From NCBI RefSeq assembly GCF_018729255.1, contig NZ_CP076061.1, positions 2,356,001 to 2,420,000 of the forward strand: 64,000 nt of DNA. The letters are read 5' to 3'. The position numbers and the translations under genes are program-made. Numbering within the stretch: position 1 is the first letter of the stretch; each line of letters opens with the position of its first letter. Under the pieces are notes generated by a model. That model saw nothing but the letters and a program-made list of their open reading frames with translations. It was not told the origin of the DNA and made no database searches. Shown here one piece after another: positions 55,514 to 64,000 of this stretch. The stretch is from Cupriavidus sp. EM10 (lineage in GTDB: Bacteria > Pseudomonadota > Gammaproteobacteria > Burkholderiales > Burkholderiaceae).

Positions 55514-55975
55514 ATGGCGACCAAAGCGAAACCGACCGCGAAGACTGCAACCAAGCCTGCTGCCAAGAAGGCTGTAGCAACCAAGGCACCCGTGAAGGCT
55601 GCCGCAAAGAAGGCCGCCGCTCCGGCCAAGAAGGCTGCTCCCGCCGCTGCGCCGACCGTGAAGCCGCTGAAGGACACCTTCAACAAGTCGAGCCTGGTCG
55701 CTCACCTGGTAGCGCAAACCCAGCTCGAAGCCAAGGCCGTGAAGTCGGTGCTGGCCCACCTCGAAAACACCATCGTCAGCGCGCTGAACAAGAAGGGCGC
55801 TGGCGAATTCACGCTGCCGGGCCTGATGAAGGTGACCGCGCAGCAAGTGCCGGCCAAGAAGAAGCGTTTCGGCAAGGACCCGTTCACGGGTGAAGAGCGT
55901 TGGTTCCCGGCCAAGCCGGCCAGCGTCAAGGTCAAGGTCCGTCCGCTGAAGAAGCTGAAGGACGCTGCGGCCTGA
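55514..55975 (+). CDS. HU-family protein with lysine/alanine-rich histone H1-like N-terminal tail
   Basis: 153 residues. The first about 50 are low complexity: repeats of Lys, Ala, Pro and Thr (AKKAVATKAPVKAAAKKAA), as in eukaryotic H1 tails and bacterial H1-like proteins. A divergent HU/IHF-like fold follows: FNKSSLVAHLVAQTQLEAKAVKSVLAHLENTIVSALNKKGAGEFTLPGLMKV and a KKKRFGKDPFTGEERWFPAKP arm. It lacks the usual RNPxTG loop. Probably a nucleoid protein binding DNA through both parts. Monocistronic with its own terminator at 56048. Confidence 0.9.
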   Translation: MATKAKPTAKTATKPAAKKAVATKAPVKAAAKKAAAPAKKAAPAAAPTVKPLKDTFNKSSLVAHLVAQTQLEAKAVKSVLAHLENTIVSALNKKGAGEFTLPGLMKVTAQQVPAKKKRFGKDPFTGEERWFPAKPASVKVKVRPLKKLKDAAA

Positions 55976-56047
55976 TCCCGGTCCCCTTCGGTAGTTGGTA
56001 GTCGTCAGCCCGATGCCCGCCCCATGCGGGCGCCGGGCGGCTTAAGG

Positions 56048-56078
56048 CCCCGTGTCTCGCAAGAGCACGGGGTTTTTT
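56048..56078 (+). terminator. Intrinsic terminator of the HU/H1-like gene
   Basis: CCCCGTG / CACGGGG stem extended by CTC/GAG with a GCAA loop and one bulged T, followed by T6. Confidence 0.9.
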
Positions 56079-56109
56079 CGTTTGGGGCGCCCGGCAGGCG
56101 CCCGGGTCG

Positions 56110-57102
56110 TCAGTAGGCCTTGAAGTTGGCCGCTACGCGCTGGCGCAGGAAATCGCCAGCGGTGATCGCCGGATACTGCTTCGCCGGCCCTTCGATCATG
56201 GCATTGCGGTTGGCCTGGCAGAAGAACGCCAGGCTATAGCGCGGGCCCATGTACTCGCCGGGCAGCGGATTGCGGACGCGGTGGAAGTTCGACGGCAGGC
56301 GGTCATCGCTCCAGCGCATCAGCATATCGCCGATGTTGCAGGTGATCACGTCCCCATCGGGCGGAATGGGCGTCCAGGCCTGCGCTTCCATTTCCTTGCC
56401 CGGGCATACCTGCAATCCGCCTTGTCCCTGGCGCTGGAACAGCAGCGTCAGGCAGTCGAAATCGGTGTGCGCGCCGGCACGCCAGAGTTCGAGCTTGTCC
56501 TGTGCCTCGGGCGGAATCGCGTAGTAGTGGAGCAGGCGCAGCGTGCTCTGGTAATCGGGGGCAGCAGGGTCGTGTGCACGCGTGAAGAATTCGGCGTCGA
56601 AGCCGAGCTTGTGGGCGAAGCAGGACAGCACTTTCATGCCGACTTCCCAGCATTGGCGTTCGAACGAAAGCATCGTGGCCTGGAAGCCCGCCAGTTCGGC
56701 TTCGGTGGGCCAGAGCGCCGCCATATGCGGCCGGGTGATCTGGTACGACTCCTTCTGGTCCGGCGTGCCGGTGGACGGACGCACCTGCGCACGCGTTTCC
56801 CAGCCGGCGTTATTGGCCTTCTGCAGCGGATACTGGCCCTTTACCGCGTCGGGCAGCGAGAAGAACTGTTCGGTCATCGCAAACGCTTCGCGCACGGCTG
56901 TCAGGTCGATGCCGTGGTTTTCCAGCTGGAAGAAGCCGATGTCGACGCCGGCCTGCCAGAGCTGGTCGGCAATTTCAGATTTGCGTTGGTCAAAATCCGA
57001 CAGGTCGATGCGGCGGATCTCGCGCGCATCGGTCTCGGTGCCGTGGGCGCCCATGCGCGATTCGCGCGCCAGTTCGTGCAGGGGGAGGGTGTTCTCTGTC
57101 AT
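56110..57102 (-). CDS. 2-oxoglutarate/Fe(II)-dependent oxygenase (isopenicillin N synthase-like)
   Basis: 330 residues. N-terminal DIOX_N part: FDQRKSEIADQLWQAGVDIGFFQLENHGID. Core jelly roll: the HxD pair in GAHTDFDCLTLLFQ, the distal His in SNFHRVRNPL and the 2OG Arg-x-Ser in RYSLAFF. All ligands are intact. Bacterial members hydroxylate or cyclise small molecules; the substrate is unknown. No operon partner. Upstream 57103-57423 is non-coding. Confidence 0.9.
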   Translation of the reverse strand: MTENTLPLHELARESRMGAHGTETDAREIRRIDLSDFDQRKSEIADQLWQAGVDIGFFQLENHGIDLTAVREAFAMTEQFFSLPDAVKGQYPLQKANNAGWETRAQVRPSTGTPDQKESYQITRPHMAALWPTEAELAGFQATMLSFERQCWEVGMKVLSCFAHKLGFDAEFFTRAHDPAAPDYQSTLRLLHYYAIPPEAQDKLELWRAGAHTDFDCLTLLFQRQGQGGLQVCPGKEMEAQAWTPIPPDGDVITCNIGDMLMRWSDDRLPSNFHRVRNPLPGEYMGPRYSLAFFCQANRNAMIEGPAKQYPAITAGDFLRQRVAANFKAY

Positions 57103-57423
57103 GTCGTTCCGGGTTCAGGAAAGGTTGAACGGGTCCGGCCGACGGGGAACGCGGGATACCTGGGAAGCACGGAACTTCCGAGGAAATTTCCGGCTCTCGA
57201 GTTCCGCGGCGGCGCGGACATCAAGAGCAATTTCCTGCCACCTGTCTGCGCCGATGGGATGGGGCAGGGATCAGGCGGTTGAACGCTTCTACTCTTCGGG
57301 GTAGCTATCGCAGGTTTCGGGCCAGCGCGATCCGGCCGAAAAGCCTGCTGCTTATCACCGTCATGGCGCACGGCGAACAGACCTGGTGCGCCATTCTGCG
57401 GTGCCATCGCTCATCGATGGTGC
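57103..57423. other. 321-bp intergenic stretch
   Basis: Lies between the 2OG-oxygenase start (leftward) and the kdgD terminator. I see no gene, repeat or clear promoter motif, though it must contain the oxygenase promoter. Confidence 0.5.
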
Positions 57424-57450
57424 AAAAAAAGAGCCGACTCATGTCGGCTC
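57424..57450 (-). terminator. Intrinsic terminator of kdgD
   Basis: 8-bp stem GAGCCGAC / GTCGGCTC with loop TCAT. Read leftward it is followed by T7. It lies 37 bp past the kdgD stop. Confidence 0.93.
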
Positions 57451-57486
57451 TCAATGCTTCAACTCAAGCTATCGATACGGTACGGC

Positions 57487-58401
57487 TTATTGCGGGCCCA
57501 GCTTCTTGATCAGGGCGTCCAGCTTGGCCACTTCTTCCTCGGTCAGGTCGGTCAGCGGGGCGCGCACCGGGCCTGCGTCGTGGCCAACCAGCTTGGCGCC
57601 GGCCTTGACGATCGACACGGCGTAACCATGCTTGCGGTTGCGGATGTCCAGGTACGGCAGGAAGAAGTCGTCGATCAGGCGGCCGATGGTGGCGTGGTCG
57701 TCGGCGGCCACGGCGCGGTAGAAGTCCATCGCGGTCTTCGGGATGAAGTTGAACACGGCCGACGAGTACACCGGCACGCCCAGCGCCTTGTAGGCCGCGG
57801 CGTAGACTTCGGCGGTGGGCAGGCCGCCCAGGTAGGCCAGGCGGTCGCCCAGCTTGCGGCGCACGCGCACCATGGCCTCGATGTCACCCACGCCGTCCTT
57901 GAAACCGATCAGGTTCGGGCACTTGTCCACGACCTTGGCCAGCAGGTCGGCGCCGATGCGCGAATTGGCGCGGTTGTAGACGATCACGCCGCACTTGGTG
58001 GCCTTGCAGACCTCTTCGATGTGGTTGGCGATGCCGTCTTCGCTGGCTTCGGTCAGGTAGTGCGGCATCAGCAGGATGCCGTGGGCGCCCAGGCGCTCGG
58101 CTTCCTTTGCGTACTCGATGGCCACGCGGGTCGGGCCGCCTGCGCCGGCCAGGATGGGCACCTTGCCACGGCAGGTTTCCACGGCCGTGCGGATCACGTT
58201 CGAGTAGTCCTGTTGCGTCAGCGAGAAGAACTCACCGGTGCCGCCCGCGGCGAACAGGGCCGAGGCACCGTACGGCGCCAGCCATTCCAGGCGCTCGATA
58301 TAGGTGTCGGCGCGGAAGTTGCCCTGTGCGTCGAAATCGGTGACGGGGAACGAGAGCAGGCCTTCGGAGATAATCTGCTTCAGTTCTTGCGGTGTAGTCA
58401 T
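57487..58401 (-). CDS. kdgD: 5-dehydro-4-deoxyglucarate dehydratase
   Basis: 304 residues of the DapA/NAL family. [18 protein letters not shown] is the carboxylate-binding loop, the Tyr is in [11 protein letters not shown] and the Schiff-base Lys in [37 protein letters not shown], which is specific to KdgD. It converts 5-keto-4-deoxy-D-glucarate to 2-oxoglutarate semialdehyde, CO2 and water. ATG 58401 has AGGAAG upstream. It is divergent from garP-garD, which make and import its substrate. The semialdehyde dehydrogenase step is not in this window. Confidence 0.95.
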   Translation of the reverse strand: MTTPQELKQIISEGLLSFPVTDFDAQGNFRADTYIERLEWLAPYGASALFAAGGTGEFFSLTQQDYSNVIRTAVETCRGKVPILAGAGGPTRVAIEYAKEAERLGAHGILLMPHYLTEASEDGIANHIEEVCKATKCGVIVYNRANSRIGADLLAKVVDKCPNLIGFKDGVGDIEAMVRVRRKLGDRLAYLGGLPTAEVYAAAYKALGVPVYSSAVFNFIPKTAMDFYRAVAADDHATIGRLIDDFFLPYLDIRNRKHGYAVSIVKAGAKLVGHDAGPVRAPLTDLTEEEVAKLDALIKKLGPQ

Positions 58402-58511
58402 GTCGCTCTTCCTGATCGCCACATGGCGAATGGTGGTTTAAGTATGGATCAAGGCCCGTTGCTGCCTGGGCAGGTCCCCGGTCCATCGTTGTGGATGTTT
58501 CGAGATAAGTC

Positions 58512-58521
58512 ATCGTACAAC
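58512..58521 (+). promoter_or_regulatory. Candidate operator at the kdgD promoter
   Basis: ATCGTACAAC matches the garP-side site GTCGTACGAC at 8 of 10 positions and covers the proposed kdgD -10. A shared repressor for the two arms is inferred. Confidence 0.45.
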
Positions 58522-58771
58522 TAACAACTTGACCATGCAAGCGGTATGGGTGGAACCAAGGGAAAACCCCGGTGAAACGGGATGCGGAAGGCGTCGCCGG
58601 CGCATCTTTCAAGCCGGCGAGGACAGGACGGTCGACAGGGTGATATCCCCCGCAAAGCCGCAAGCCAATTGAAAGGCCGCGATATCAGCCGATGCGCTGC
58701 GGCATGGGGGTATGCACCCGGTCAGGGTAAACGCGCACTGTGGTGGAAGGAACCCCGTCTCTATAATTCTG

Positions 58772-58781
58772 GTCGTACGAC
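58772..58781 (+). promoter_or_regulatory. Palindromic operator just downstream of the garP -10 box
   Basis: GTCGTACGAC is a perfect 10-bp palindrome starting 4 bp after TATAAT, over the expected transcription start. This is a classic repressor position. Confidence 0.6.
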
Positions 58782-58846
58782 GACATATCACAAGCCGGTC
58801 CAGACGCATTCCCGCATCCAGATCCGCCGGCTGTGAGGAGACCCAG

Positions 58847-60214
58847 ATGAACGCTACACCCACCACCAGCGCGGCCGCCGCATCGGGCGCCCGCCGCACC
58901 AACGTCCGCTACTGGATCCTTGCCCTGATCTTTATCGTGACCACGATCAATTACGCCGATCGTGCCACGCTGTCCATCACTGGCCCCGCCATGCGCGAGG
59001 AGTTCGGCTTCTCGGCCGTGCAGATGGGCTATATCTTCTCGGCCTTCAGCTGGGCCTACGTGATGGCGCAGATTCCGGGCGGCTGGCTGCTCGACCGCTT
59101 CGGCGCCCGCCGCGTCTATGCCTTCAGCATTTTCCTGTGGTCGTTCTTCACGCTGCTGCAGGGCTGGATTGGCGTTTTCGCCACCATCGGCCAAGCCATC
59201 AGCGTGCTGTTCGCGCTGCGCTTTGCCGTGGGCCTGGCGGAATCGCCGGCGTTCCCGGCCAACGCCAAGGTGGTGGCCAGCTGGTTCCCGACCGCCGAGC
59301 GCGGCACCGCGTCGGCCATCTTCAACGCCGCCCAGTACTTTGCCGCCGTGGTGTTCACGCCGCTGATGGCGTGGATCGTCCATAGCTGGGGCTGGCACCA
59401 CGTTTACATGTGGATGGGCGTCATGGGCATGCTGCTGGCGCTGGTCTGGCTCAAGGTCATGCGCAGCCCGGCCACGCACGCCGGCGTGAACCAGGCCGAA
59501 CTGGACCATATCGCGCAGGGCGGCGGCCTGATCCACATGGGCGAGGGCGACGAAGCCAGCAAGGGCGGCAAGGCGGCCAACCCGGCCGGCTGGTTCTACG
59601 CCAAACAGCTGCTCACCAACCGCATGCTGGCCGGTGTCTACCTGGGTCAGTACTGCATCAACGTGCTGACGTACTTCTTCCTGACGTGGTTCCCGGTGTA
59701 CCTGGTGCAGGCGCGTGGCATGTCGATCCTGAAGGCCGGCTTCGTGGCCTCGCTGCCGGCCATCTGCGGCTTCCTGGGCGGCGTGCTGGGCGGCGTGATC
59801 TCCGATTCGCTGCTGCGCCGCGGCCATTCGCTGACGCTGGCCCGCAAGGTGCCGATCGTGGCCGGCATGCTGCTGTCGGTGTCGATGATCGCGTGCAACT
59901 ACGTCGATGCCGAATGGCTGGTCGTGGGCATCATGGCGCTGGCCTTCTTTGGCAAGGGCATTGGCGCGCTGGGCTGGGCCGTGGTGGCCGATACGGCGCC
60001 CAAGGAAGTGATCGGCCTGGCCGGCAGCATTTTCAACACGTTCGGCAATATCGCCGGCATCGTGACGCCGATCGTGATCGGCTATATCCTGAGCGCCACG
60101 GGCTCGTTCAACGGCGCGCTGGTCTTCGTGGGCGTCAATGCCCTTGTGACCGTGCTGAGCTATCTGGTGATCGTCAAGGACATTCGCCGCGTCGAACTGA
60201 AGCACCCCCAATAA
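58847..60214 (+). CDS. garP: Glucarate/galactarate MFS permease
   Basis: 455 residues of the anion:cation symporter MFS branch. [29 protein letters not shown] at TM1 and [39 protein letters not shown] (motif A) are diagnostic of GarP/GudP. The central loop and 12 segments are complete. ATG 58847 follows GAGGAG. It imports D-galactarate or D-glucarate with protons. It is followed 16 bp later by garD. Confidence 0.93.
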   Translation: MNATPTTSAAAASGARRTNVRYWILALIFIVTTINYADRATLSITGPAMREEFGFSAVQMGYIFSAFSWAYVMAQIPGGWLLDRFGARRVYAFSIFLWSFFTLLQGWIGVFATIGQAISVLFALRFAVGLAESPAFPANAKVVASWFPTAERGTASAIFNAAQYFAAVVFTPLMAWIVHSWGWHHVYMWMGVMGMLLALVWLKVMRSPATHAGVNQAELDHIAQGGGLIHMGEGDEASKGGKAANPAGWFYAKQLLTNRMLAGVYLGQYCINVLTYFFLTWFPVYLVQARGMSILKAGFVASLPAICGFLGGVLGGVISDSLLRRGHSLTLARKVPIVAGMLLSVSMIACNYVDAEWLVVGIMALAFFGKGIGALGWAVVADTAPKEVIGLAGSIFNTFGNIAGIVTPIVIGYILSATGSFNGALVFVGVNALVTVLSYLVIVKDIRRVELKHPQ

Positions 60215-60230
60215 AGAAGGAATCCCCACC

Positions 60231-61820
60231 ATGTCGGACCTGTCGGTACAGAACGCCCAGGCCGCGGAGCAACGTCCGCCGCTGTACATCCGCATCCACG
60301 CCAATGACAACGTGGCCATCGTCGCCAATGACGGCGGCCTGCCCGCCGGCACGGTCTTCCCGTGCGGCCTGACCCTGGTGGAGCGCGTGCCGCAGGGCCA
60401 CAAGGTGGCGCTGGTCGACCTGAAGAAGGGCGATGCCGTGACGCGCTACAACGTGACCATCGGCTACGCGCTGCAGGACCTGCCGCGCGGCAGCTGGGTC
60501 AACGAGCGCGTGATCGAGATGCCGGTGGCCCCCGGCCTGACCGACCTGCCCATCGGCACGCGCCTGCCCGAACCGCTTCCGCCGCTGGAAGGCTACACGT
60601 TCGAAGGCTTCCGCAATCCGGACGGCTCGGTGGGCACCCGCAACATCCTGGCGATCACCCAGACCGTGCAGTGCGTGGCGGGCGTGGTCGACCACGCGGT
60701 CAAGCGCATCAAGGCCGAACTGCTGCCGAAGTATCCGAACGTCGATGACGTGATCGGGCTGGAGCACACCTACGGCTGCGGCGTGGCCATCGACGCGCCC
60801 GATGCCGTGGTGCCGATCCGCACGCTGCGCAATATCGCGCTGAACCCGAATTTTGGCGGAACGGCCATGATGGTGAGCCTGGGCTGCGAGAAGCTGCAGC
60901 CGGATCGCCTGATGCCGCCGGGCACGATCCCCATCCAGACCGGCGCCGGCGAGGTGCAGGTGGGCGTGGTCTGCCTGCAGGACGACAAACACGTGGGCTT
61001 TGGCTCGATGATCGATTCGATCGTGCAGATGGCGATTCCGCACCTGGAAGCGCTCAATGCCCGCCAGCGCGAGACCGTGCCGGTTTCCGAACTGGTGGTG
61101 GGAGTGCAGTGTGGTGGCAGCGATGCGTTCTCGGGCGTCACGGCAAACCCCGCCGTCGGGTTTGCCACGGACCTGCTGGTGCGTGCCGGCGCCACGGTGA
61201 TGTTCTCGGAAGTCACCGAGGTGCGCGACGGCATCGACCAGCTGACCTCGCGCGCCGCCACCCCCGAGGTGGCCGAGGCGATGATCCGCGAGATGGACTG
61301 GTACGACAAATACCTGGACCGTGGCCGCGTGGACCGCAGCGCCAACACCACGCCGGGCAACAAGAAGGGCGGCCTGTCGAACATCGTCGAAAAGGCCATG
61401 GGCTCGATCGTGAAGTCGGGCAGCGCGCCAATCTCTGGCGTGGTGTCGCCGGGCGACAAGGTCAGGACCAAGGGCCTGATCTACGCCGCCACGCCGGCCA
61501 GCGACTTCATCTGCGGCACGCTGCAACTGGCCGCCGGCATGAACCTGCACGTGTTCACCACCGGCCGGGGCACGCCTTACGGGCTGGCCGAGGTGCCGGT
61601 CATCAAGGTGGCCACGCGCAGCGACCTGGCCCGCCGCTGGCACGACCTGATGGATGTCAACGCCGGCCGCATCGCCACGGGCGAGGCGACCATCGAGGAT
61701 GTGGGCTGGGAGCTGTTTCGCCTGATGATAGACGTGGCCAGCGGCCGCAAGAAGACCTGGGCCGAGCACCACGGCCTGCACAACTCGCTGGCGCTGTTCA
61801 ACCCGGCACCGGTGACCTGA
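60231..61820 (+). CDS. garD: Galactarate dehydratase
   Basis: 529 residues of the UxaA/GarD family. The N-terminal SAF domain ([23 protein letters not shown]) precedes the catalytic part with [66 protein letters not shown] and [31 protein letters not shown]. It dehydrates meso-galactarate to 5-keto-4-deoxyglucarate, the KdgD substrate. ATG 60231 follows AAGAAGGAA. It is the second gene of the garP-garD unit. Confidence 0.94.
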   Translation: MSDLSVQNAQAAEQRPPLYIRIHANDNVAIVANDGGLPAGTVFPCGLTLVERVPQGHKVALVDLKKGDAVTRYNVTIGYALQDLPRGSWVNERVIEMPVAPGLTDLPIGTRLPEPLPPLEGYTFEGFRNPDGSVGTRNILAITQTVQCVAGVVDHAVKRIKAELLPKYPNVDDVIGLEHTYGCGVAIDAPDAVVPIRTLRNIALNPNFGGTAMMVSLGCEKLQPDRLMPPGTIPIQTGAGEVQVGVVCLQDDKHVGFGSMIDSIVQMAIPHLEALNARQRETVPVSELVVGVQCGGSDAFSGVTANPAVGFATDLLVRAGATVMFSEVTEVRDGIDQLTSRAATPEVAEAMIREMDWYDKYLDRGRVDRSANTTPGNKKGGLSNIVEKAMGSIVKSGSAPISGVVSPGDKVRTKGLIYAATPASDFICGTLQLAAGMNLHVFTTGRGTPYGLAEVPVIKVATRSDLARRWHDLMDVNAGRIATGEATIEDVGWELFRLMIDVASGRKKTWAEHHGLHNSLALFNPAPVT

Positions 61821-61842
61821 GCGGGCTGATTGCCTGAATGTT

Positions 61843-61874
61843 GTCTCCCCTCTCCCGCGATGCGGGAGGGGAGC
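61843..61874 (+). repeat. Dispersed intergenic palindrome, copy 3
   Basis: GTCTCCCCTCTCCCGC, GATG and GCGGGAGGGGAGC: the best-preserved copy of the palindrome also at 13065 and 24701. It lies between two convergent genes. Confidence 0.8.
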
Positions 61875-61888
61875 AAAAACGCCGCTCA

Positions 61889-62254
61889 CTACTGCATGCA
61901 CTTTTCCTGATACACCTTCTGCAACTGCCGGCGGGTGCGGTCGCGTTCGACCGTCGAGACTTCGTTGCCCTGGCTGTTTTCCACCGGTGCGTTCGATGGC
62001 TTGTAGCTGCGGCGCGGGGTTTCGCCGATCTGCAGCGCCAGCTGGTCGCACTGGTCCGCCAGCGACGGCGGCGTCGACGGCGTGGGCTGGAAGCGGGTGG
62101 AACCCTGGCGGACGGCATCGGAAATGGCGTCGTTGATGGCGGCGTCGCCGGCGGCTGGCGGCGGCGTCTGCGCGTGCCCGTGGAAAAAAGGCGTCAGGCC
62201 GGCGAGCAGCACCGTGAGCAAGGCGAATTGGTTGACATGACGGCGCAGCAGCAT
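61889..62254 (-). CDS. Small exported protein of unknown function
   Basis: 121 residues. Signal peptide LLTVLLAGLTPFFHGHAQ, a Pro/Ala-rich linker, then LADQCDQLALQIGETPRRSYKPSN and VERDRTRRQLQKVYQEKCMQ with two cysteines that may form a disulfide. A related small exported family is common in Cupriavidus and Ralstonia, but I cannot name it. ATG 62254 has GGAGA upstream. Confidence 0.75.
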   Translation of the reverse strand: MLLRRHVNQFALLTVLLAGLTPFFHGHAQTPPPAAGDAAINDAISDAVRQGSTRFQPTPSTPPSLADQCDQLALQIGETPRRSYKPSNAPVENSQGNEVSTVERDRTRRQLQKVYQEKCMQ

Positions 62255-62388
62255 GGATGTCTCCGTGGCTGACTGGCACGCCCGCCTGGGCGGCGGGTGG
62301 CGGGTCGGGATCACCGGATGGTGGGTTCAGCGATAGTAGCGCCGATCGCGGCAAGCCGTCCATCGCGCCGGCTTGTTTTGGGAACGGC

Positions 62389-62628
62389 TCAGGCGGGTGC
62401 GCGCAGCGCCAGGTTGAGCTGGTCCACGGCTTCGGCCCAGTCGGCGTCCTCGACGATCTCGTCGCGCAGCAGCGTGGCCTGCGCCGGCGTCCAGAAGGGC
62501 GCATCCCATAGATCCATGGTCTCGGGCAGCGGCGAATGCTTGCCGATGAAGGCGCGGATGCTGGTTTCGTCCGAGGGCAGGCCGAGTTGCGCGAACAGGT
62601 CGGAAAACTGGTGGAATGGGGTGTCCAT
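62389..62628 (-). CDS. DUF2789-family protein
   Basis: 79 residues: FHQFSDLFAQLGLPSDETSIRAFIGKHSPLPETMDLWDAPFWTPAQATLLRDEIVEDADWAEAVDQLNLAL. The sequence matches the small DUF2789 family of proteobacteria, of unknown role. It is cytoplasmic and acidic. Monocistronic. Confidence 0.88.
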   Translation of the reverse strand: MDTPFHQFSDLFAQLGLPSDETSIRAFIGKHSPLPETMDLWDAPFWTPAQATLLRDEIVEDADWAEAVDQLNLALRAPA

Positions 62629-62769
62629 GTCGATATTCCTTGAAAGCCGGTGGCTGGACGATTGTCCGCCGGAGCCTTCAGCTTAGGCCAGGATCGGCGG
62701 GTCCGCATGGCAGCGGGGCGGCCAATCGGCCGTCAGACAATCGCCCGTCATGGGCCGGCCAGCCTTCGC

Positions 62770-63137
62770 TCAGCCGCCGATGATCTGCTTCGAGAACGTC
62801 GCGCGCTCCATTTCCACGACGTTCACGGTGACCTGCACGGTCTGCCCCGCAGCCCCCGGCCGCACCATTTCAGAAATGGCATTCACGACCAGTTCGCCCA
62901 GTTGCTTGCGCACGGCCTGGTCGCGGCCGTCCAGGATCTGCAGCGTGGCGTGCACGAAGGCGCGGTCGGCCGGCTCGGTGCCCTGGCGGAACGTCGACAG
63001 CGTGACGCAACGCGACTTGATGTCGGGCTCCTGGAACTGGCCGCTCGACAGCAGCGCGGCGTTCGCTTCGTCCAGCAGTTCCTCGGGGAGCAGGTCAGGC
63101 GCGTGTTTTCGGTGATCTCGATAATCAGGTGGGGCAT
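62770..63137 (-). CDS. 5-carboxymethyl-2-hydroxymuconate isomerase-like tautomerase (frame broken at 63098-63099)
   Basis: 122 residues after adding one base to GG 63098-63099. The start MPHLIIEITENTR gives the Pro1 general base of tautomerases once Met is removed. After the repair it runs PDLLPEELLDEANAALLSSGQFQEPDIKSRCV to VEMERATFSKQIIGG. Length and motifs fit CHMI/HpaF of homoprotocatechuate degradation, but no other hpa genes are nearby. ATG 63137 is the obvious start. Confidence 0.85.
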
Positions 63138-63227
63138 GGAAGCGGTTCCGTGGGACGGGGCAGGGAACCCGCATCGTACGGCAATCCCGGCTGTCATGTC
63201 GACGCATGACGCGCTAAGCTAGCCGGC

Positions 63228-63722
63228 ATGGACCAATTCTCGCTGGAACTCTTCTGGCGCCTGCTGGGCGGACTCGCCGCGGGCGCCATCATCGGCCTGG
63301 ACCGAAATCTGCACGGCAAGGCGGCCGGCATGCGCACGCTGGGGCTGGTGGCCCTGGGCGCCGCCACGGCGGTTTGCATCGTGACGCTCACCGGGCACCC
63401 GGCCGATGCCATGTCTCGCGTGCTGCAGGGGCTGCTGACCGGGGTGGGATTCCTGGGGGTGGGCGTGATTGCCCGGCACGGCGTGCATGACCGGCCGCAG
63501 GGGCTGACCACGGCGGCCGGCATCTGGCTGGCGGCCATCCTGGGCGCGGCGTCGGGCGCCGGCTACTACGCGATCGTGGTGATGGCGCTGGTGCTGGGCC
63601 TGCTGCTACTGCGGCTCGGTGGCAAGCTGGAAAACCGGCTGCACGCGCGCTTCGACGGCAGGCTCACCAAGAAGCTGCCGCCGCAGCACGACGATGATGC
63701 TGACGACATGCCGCCGCGCTGA
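63228..63722 (+). CDS. MgtC/SapB-family membrane protein
   Basis: 164 residues, five hydrophobic segments. ELFWRLLGGLAAGAIIGLDRNLHGKAAGMRTLGLVALGAA is the MgtC signature, followed by GFLGVGVIARHG and GLTTAAGIWLAAILG. It lacks the C-terminal soluble domain of Salmonella MgtC, so it resembles the short SapB form. The tail is acidic (HDDDADD). It may act in Mg2+ limitation or ATPase regulation. Monocistronic. Confidence 0.9.
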   Translation: MDQFSLELFWRLLGGLAAGAIIGLDRNLHGKAAGMRTLGLVALGAATAVCIVTLTGHPADAMSRVLQGLLTGVGFLGVGVIARHGVHDRPQGLTTAAGIWLAAILGAASGAGYYAIVVMALVLGLLLLRLGGKLENRLHARFDGRLTKKLPPQHDDDADDMPPR

Positions 63723-63746
63723 GCGACGCGGCGTGTCATCCCTTGT

Positions 63747-64000
63747 TCAGCCAGCAACGCCCAGCGCCGCCTCGATGCCCCGGATATGGTGCTGCAGCAG
63801 CGGCCGCACCTTTTCCAGCAGGTGGGCGGGCGGCACCAGCGCGTTGGGGCCGCTGCAGCTCAGCGTCATCGGCGGCAGCGACTTGCCCGGACGGAACGCC
63901 AGCGCAATTGAGTTGATGTCCGGCAGCCATTCGCCGAACGAGGTGGTGCAGCCCAGCCGGCGCTGCTCGTCGCGGCAGTTCGACAGGATGCCTTCGGCCT
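63747..64000 (-). CDS. IclR-family regulator, C-terminal part only
   Basis: The last 83 or so residues are present; the rest lies beyond the window. EGILSNCRDEQRRLGCTTSFGEWLPDINSIALAFRP is the end of the IclR effector-binding domain (normally GxAxSxGE then ExNxIAVPV), and SCSGPNALVPPAHLLEKVRPLLQHH closes it. The frame was read back from the TGA at 63747-63749. Target unknown. It is convergent with the MgtC-like gene. Confidence 0.85.
   Translation of the reverse strand, partial: AEGILSNCRDEQRRLGCTTSFGEWLPDINSIALAFRPGKSLPPMTLSCSGPNALVPPAHLLEKVRPLLQHHIRGIEAALGVAG

Larger units (their letters stand above)
58402..58846. promoter_or_regulatory. Divergent kdgD / garP control region
   Basis: 445 bp without a gene. 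For kdgD (minus) a TTGCAT-N17-TACGAT promoter lies over 58512-58540, overlapping the motif ATCGTACAAC. For garP (plus) a perfect TATAAT is at 58762-58767 with GTCGTACGAC four bases downstream. The rest is featureless. Confidence 0.55.

Noticed and set aside
60174..62708. 844-codon open frame antisense to garD
   Set aside because: Opposes GarD and the palindromic repeat; no domain or ribosome site.

Overview
The window is high-GC (roughly two thirds G+C by eye), densely packed DNA from a betaproteobacterium, most likely a Burkholderiaceae member close to Cupriavidus/Ralstonia. The evidence is the many Bug-type solute receptors, an HpsN-like dehydrogenase, opgGH, an HU protein with a lysine/alanine-rich tail, an entericidin, an FMN-riboswitch ribB, and many short catabolic operons each with its own regulator. 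I see no rRNA, tRNA, prophage, insertion sequence or CRISPR array. Dispersed palindromes are the only repeat family.

Layout. 1-8.1 kb: a divergent catabolic locus. Left arm (minus): Bug receptor, TauD-like dioxygenase, isocitrate-lyase/PEP-mutase-like enzyme, MFS carrier, then a GntR regulator cut by the window edge. Right arm (plus): HpsN-like dehydrogenase, SDR, LacI regulator. The shared promoter region carries two different operator types. 8.2-9.1 kb: two low-complexity proteins. 9.7-13 kb: RecQ-family helicase, MetQ-like binding protein, FMN reductase. 13.1-17.6 kb: glutathione-dependent formaldehyde oxidation (frmA-fghA), an MFS/nucleotide-exchanger-like carrier and a Tat-exported aldo/keto reductase. 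17.8-24.6 kb: livHMGF transporter, GNAT, PQQ-type dehydrogenase with cytochrome c, and a Liv-type binding protein.

24.7-32.1 kb is the most interesting block. A GntP permease, RidA, N-acyl-D-amino-acid deacylase and RpiR regulator stand opposite a D-serine-dehydratase-like PLP enzyme, a KDG kinase and a KDPG aldolase. Together these would form a complete route from N-acetyl-D-glucosaminate (oxidised GlcNAc) through D-glucosaminate and 2-keto-3-deoxygluconate to pyruvate and glyceraldehyde-3-phosphate.

32.2-40 kb: entericidin, a degenerate GGDEF/EAL protein, a CNNM/CorC membrane protein, HigBA, an MmyB-type regulator, FMN riboswitch-ribB and small exported proteins. 40-49 kb: osmoregulated glucan synthesis (opgGH), Bcr/CflA efflux, MscS, and AmtB behind a sigma-54 promoter. 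49-56 kb: two HU-family genes, thioesterase, CreA-like protein, acyl-CoA ligase with SDR, arylamine N-acetyltransferase and an Mpo1-like protein. 56-64 kb: 2OG-Fe(II) oxygenase, a galactarate/glucarate locus (kdgD opposite garP-garD), small proteins, CHMI isomerase, MgtC-like protein and a partial IclR regulator.

Quality warning. About 13 places show a conserved protein jumping frame, nearly all repaired by adding back one G or C in a short G/C run. This looks like a systematic loss of bases in G/C runs during sequencing or assembly, not gene decay. Affected genes are listed with full intended spans and the break position is given.
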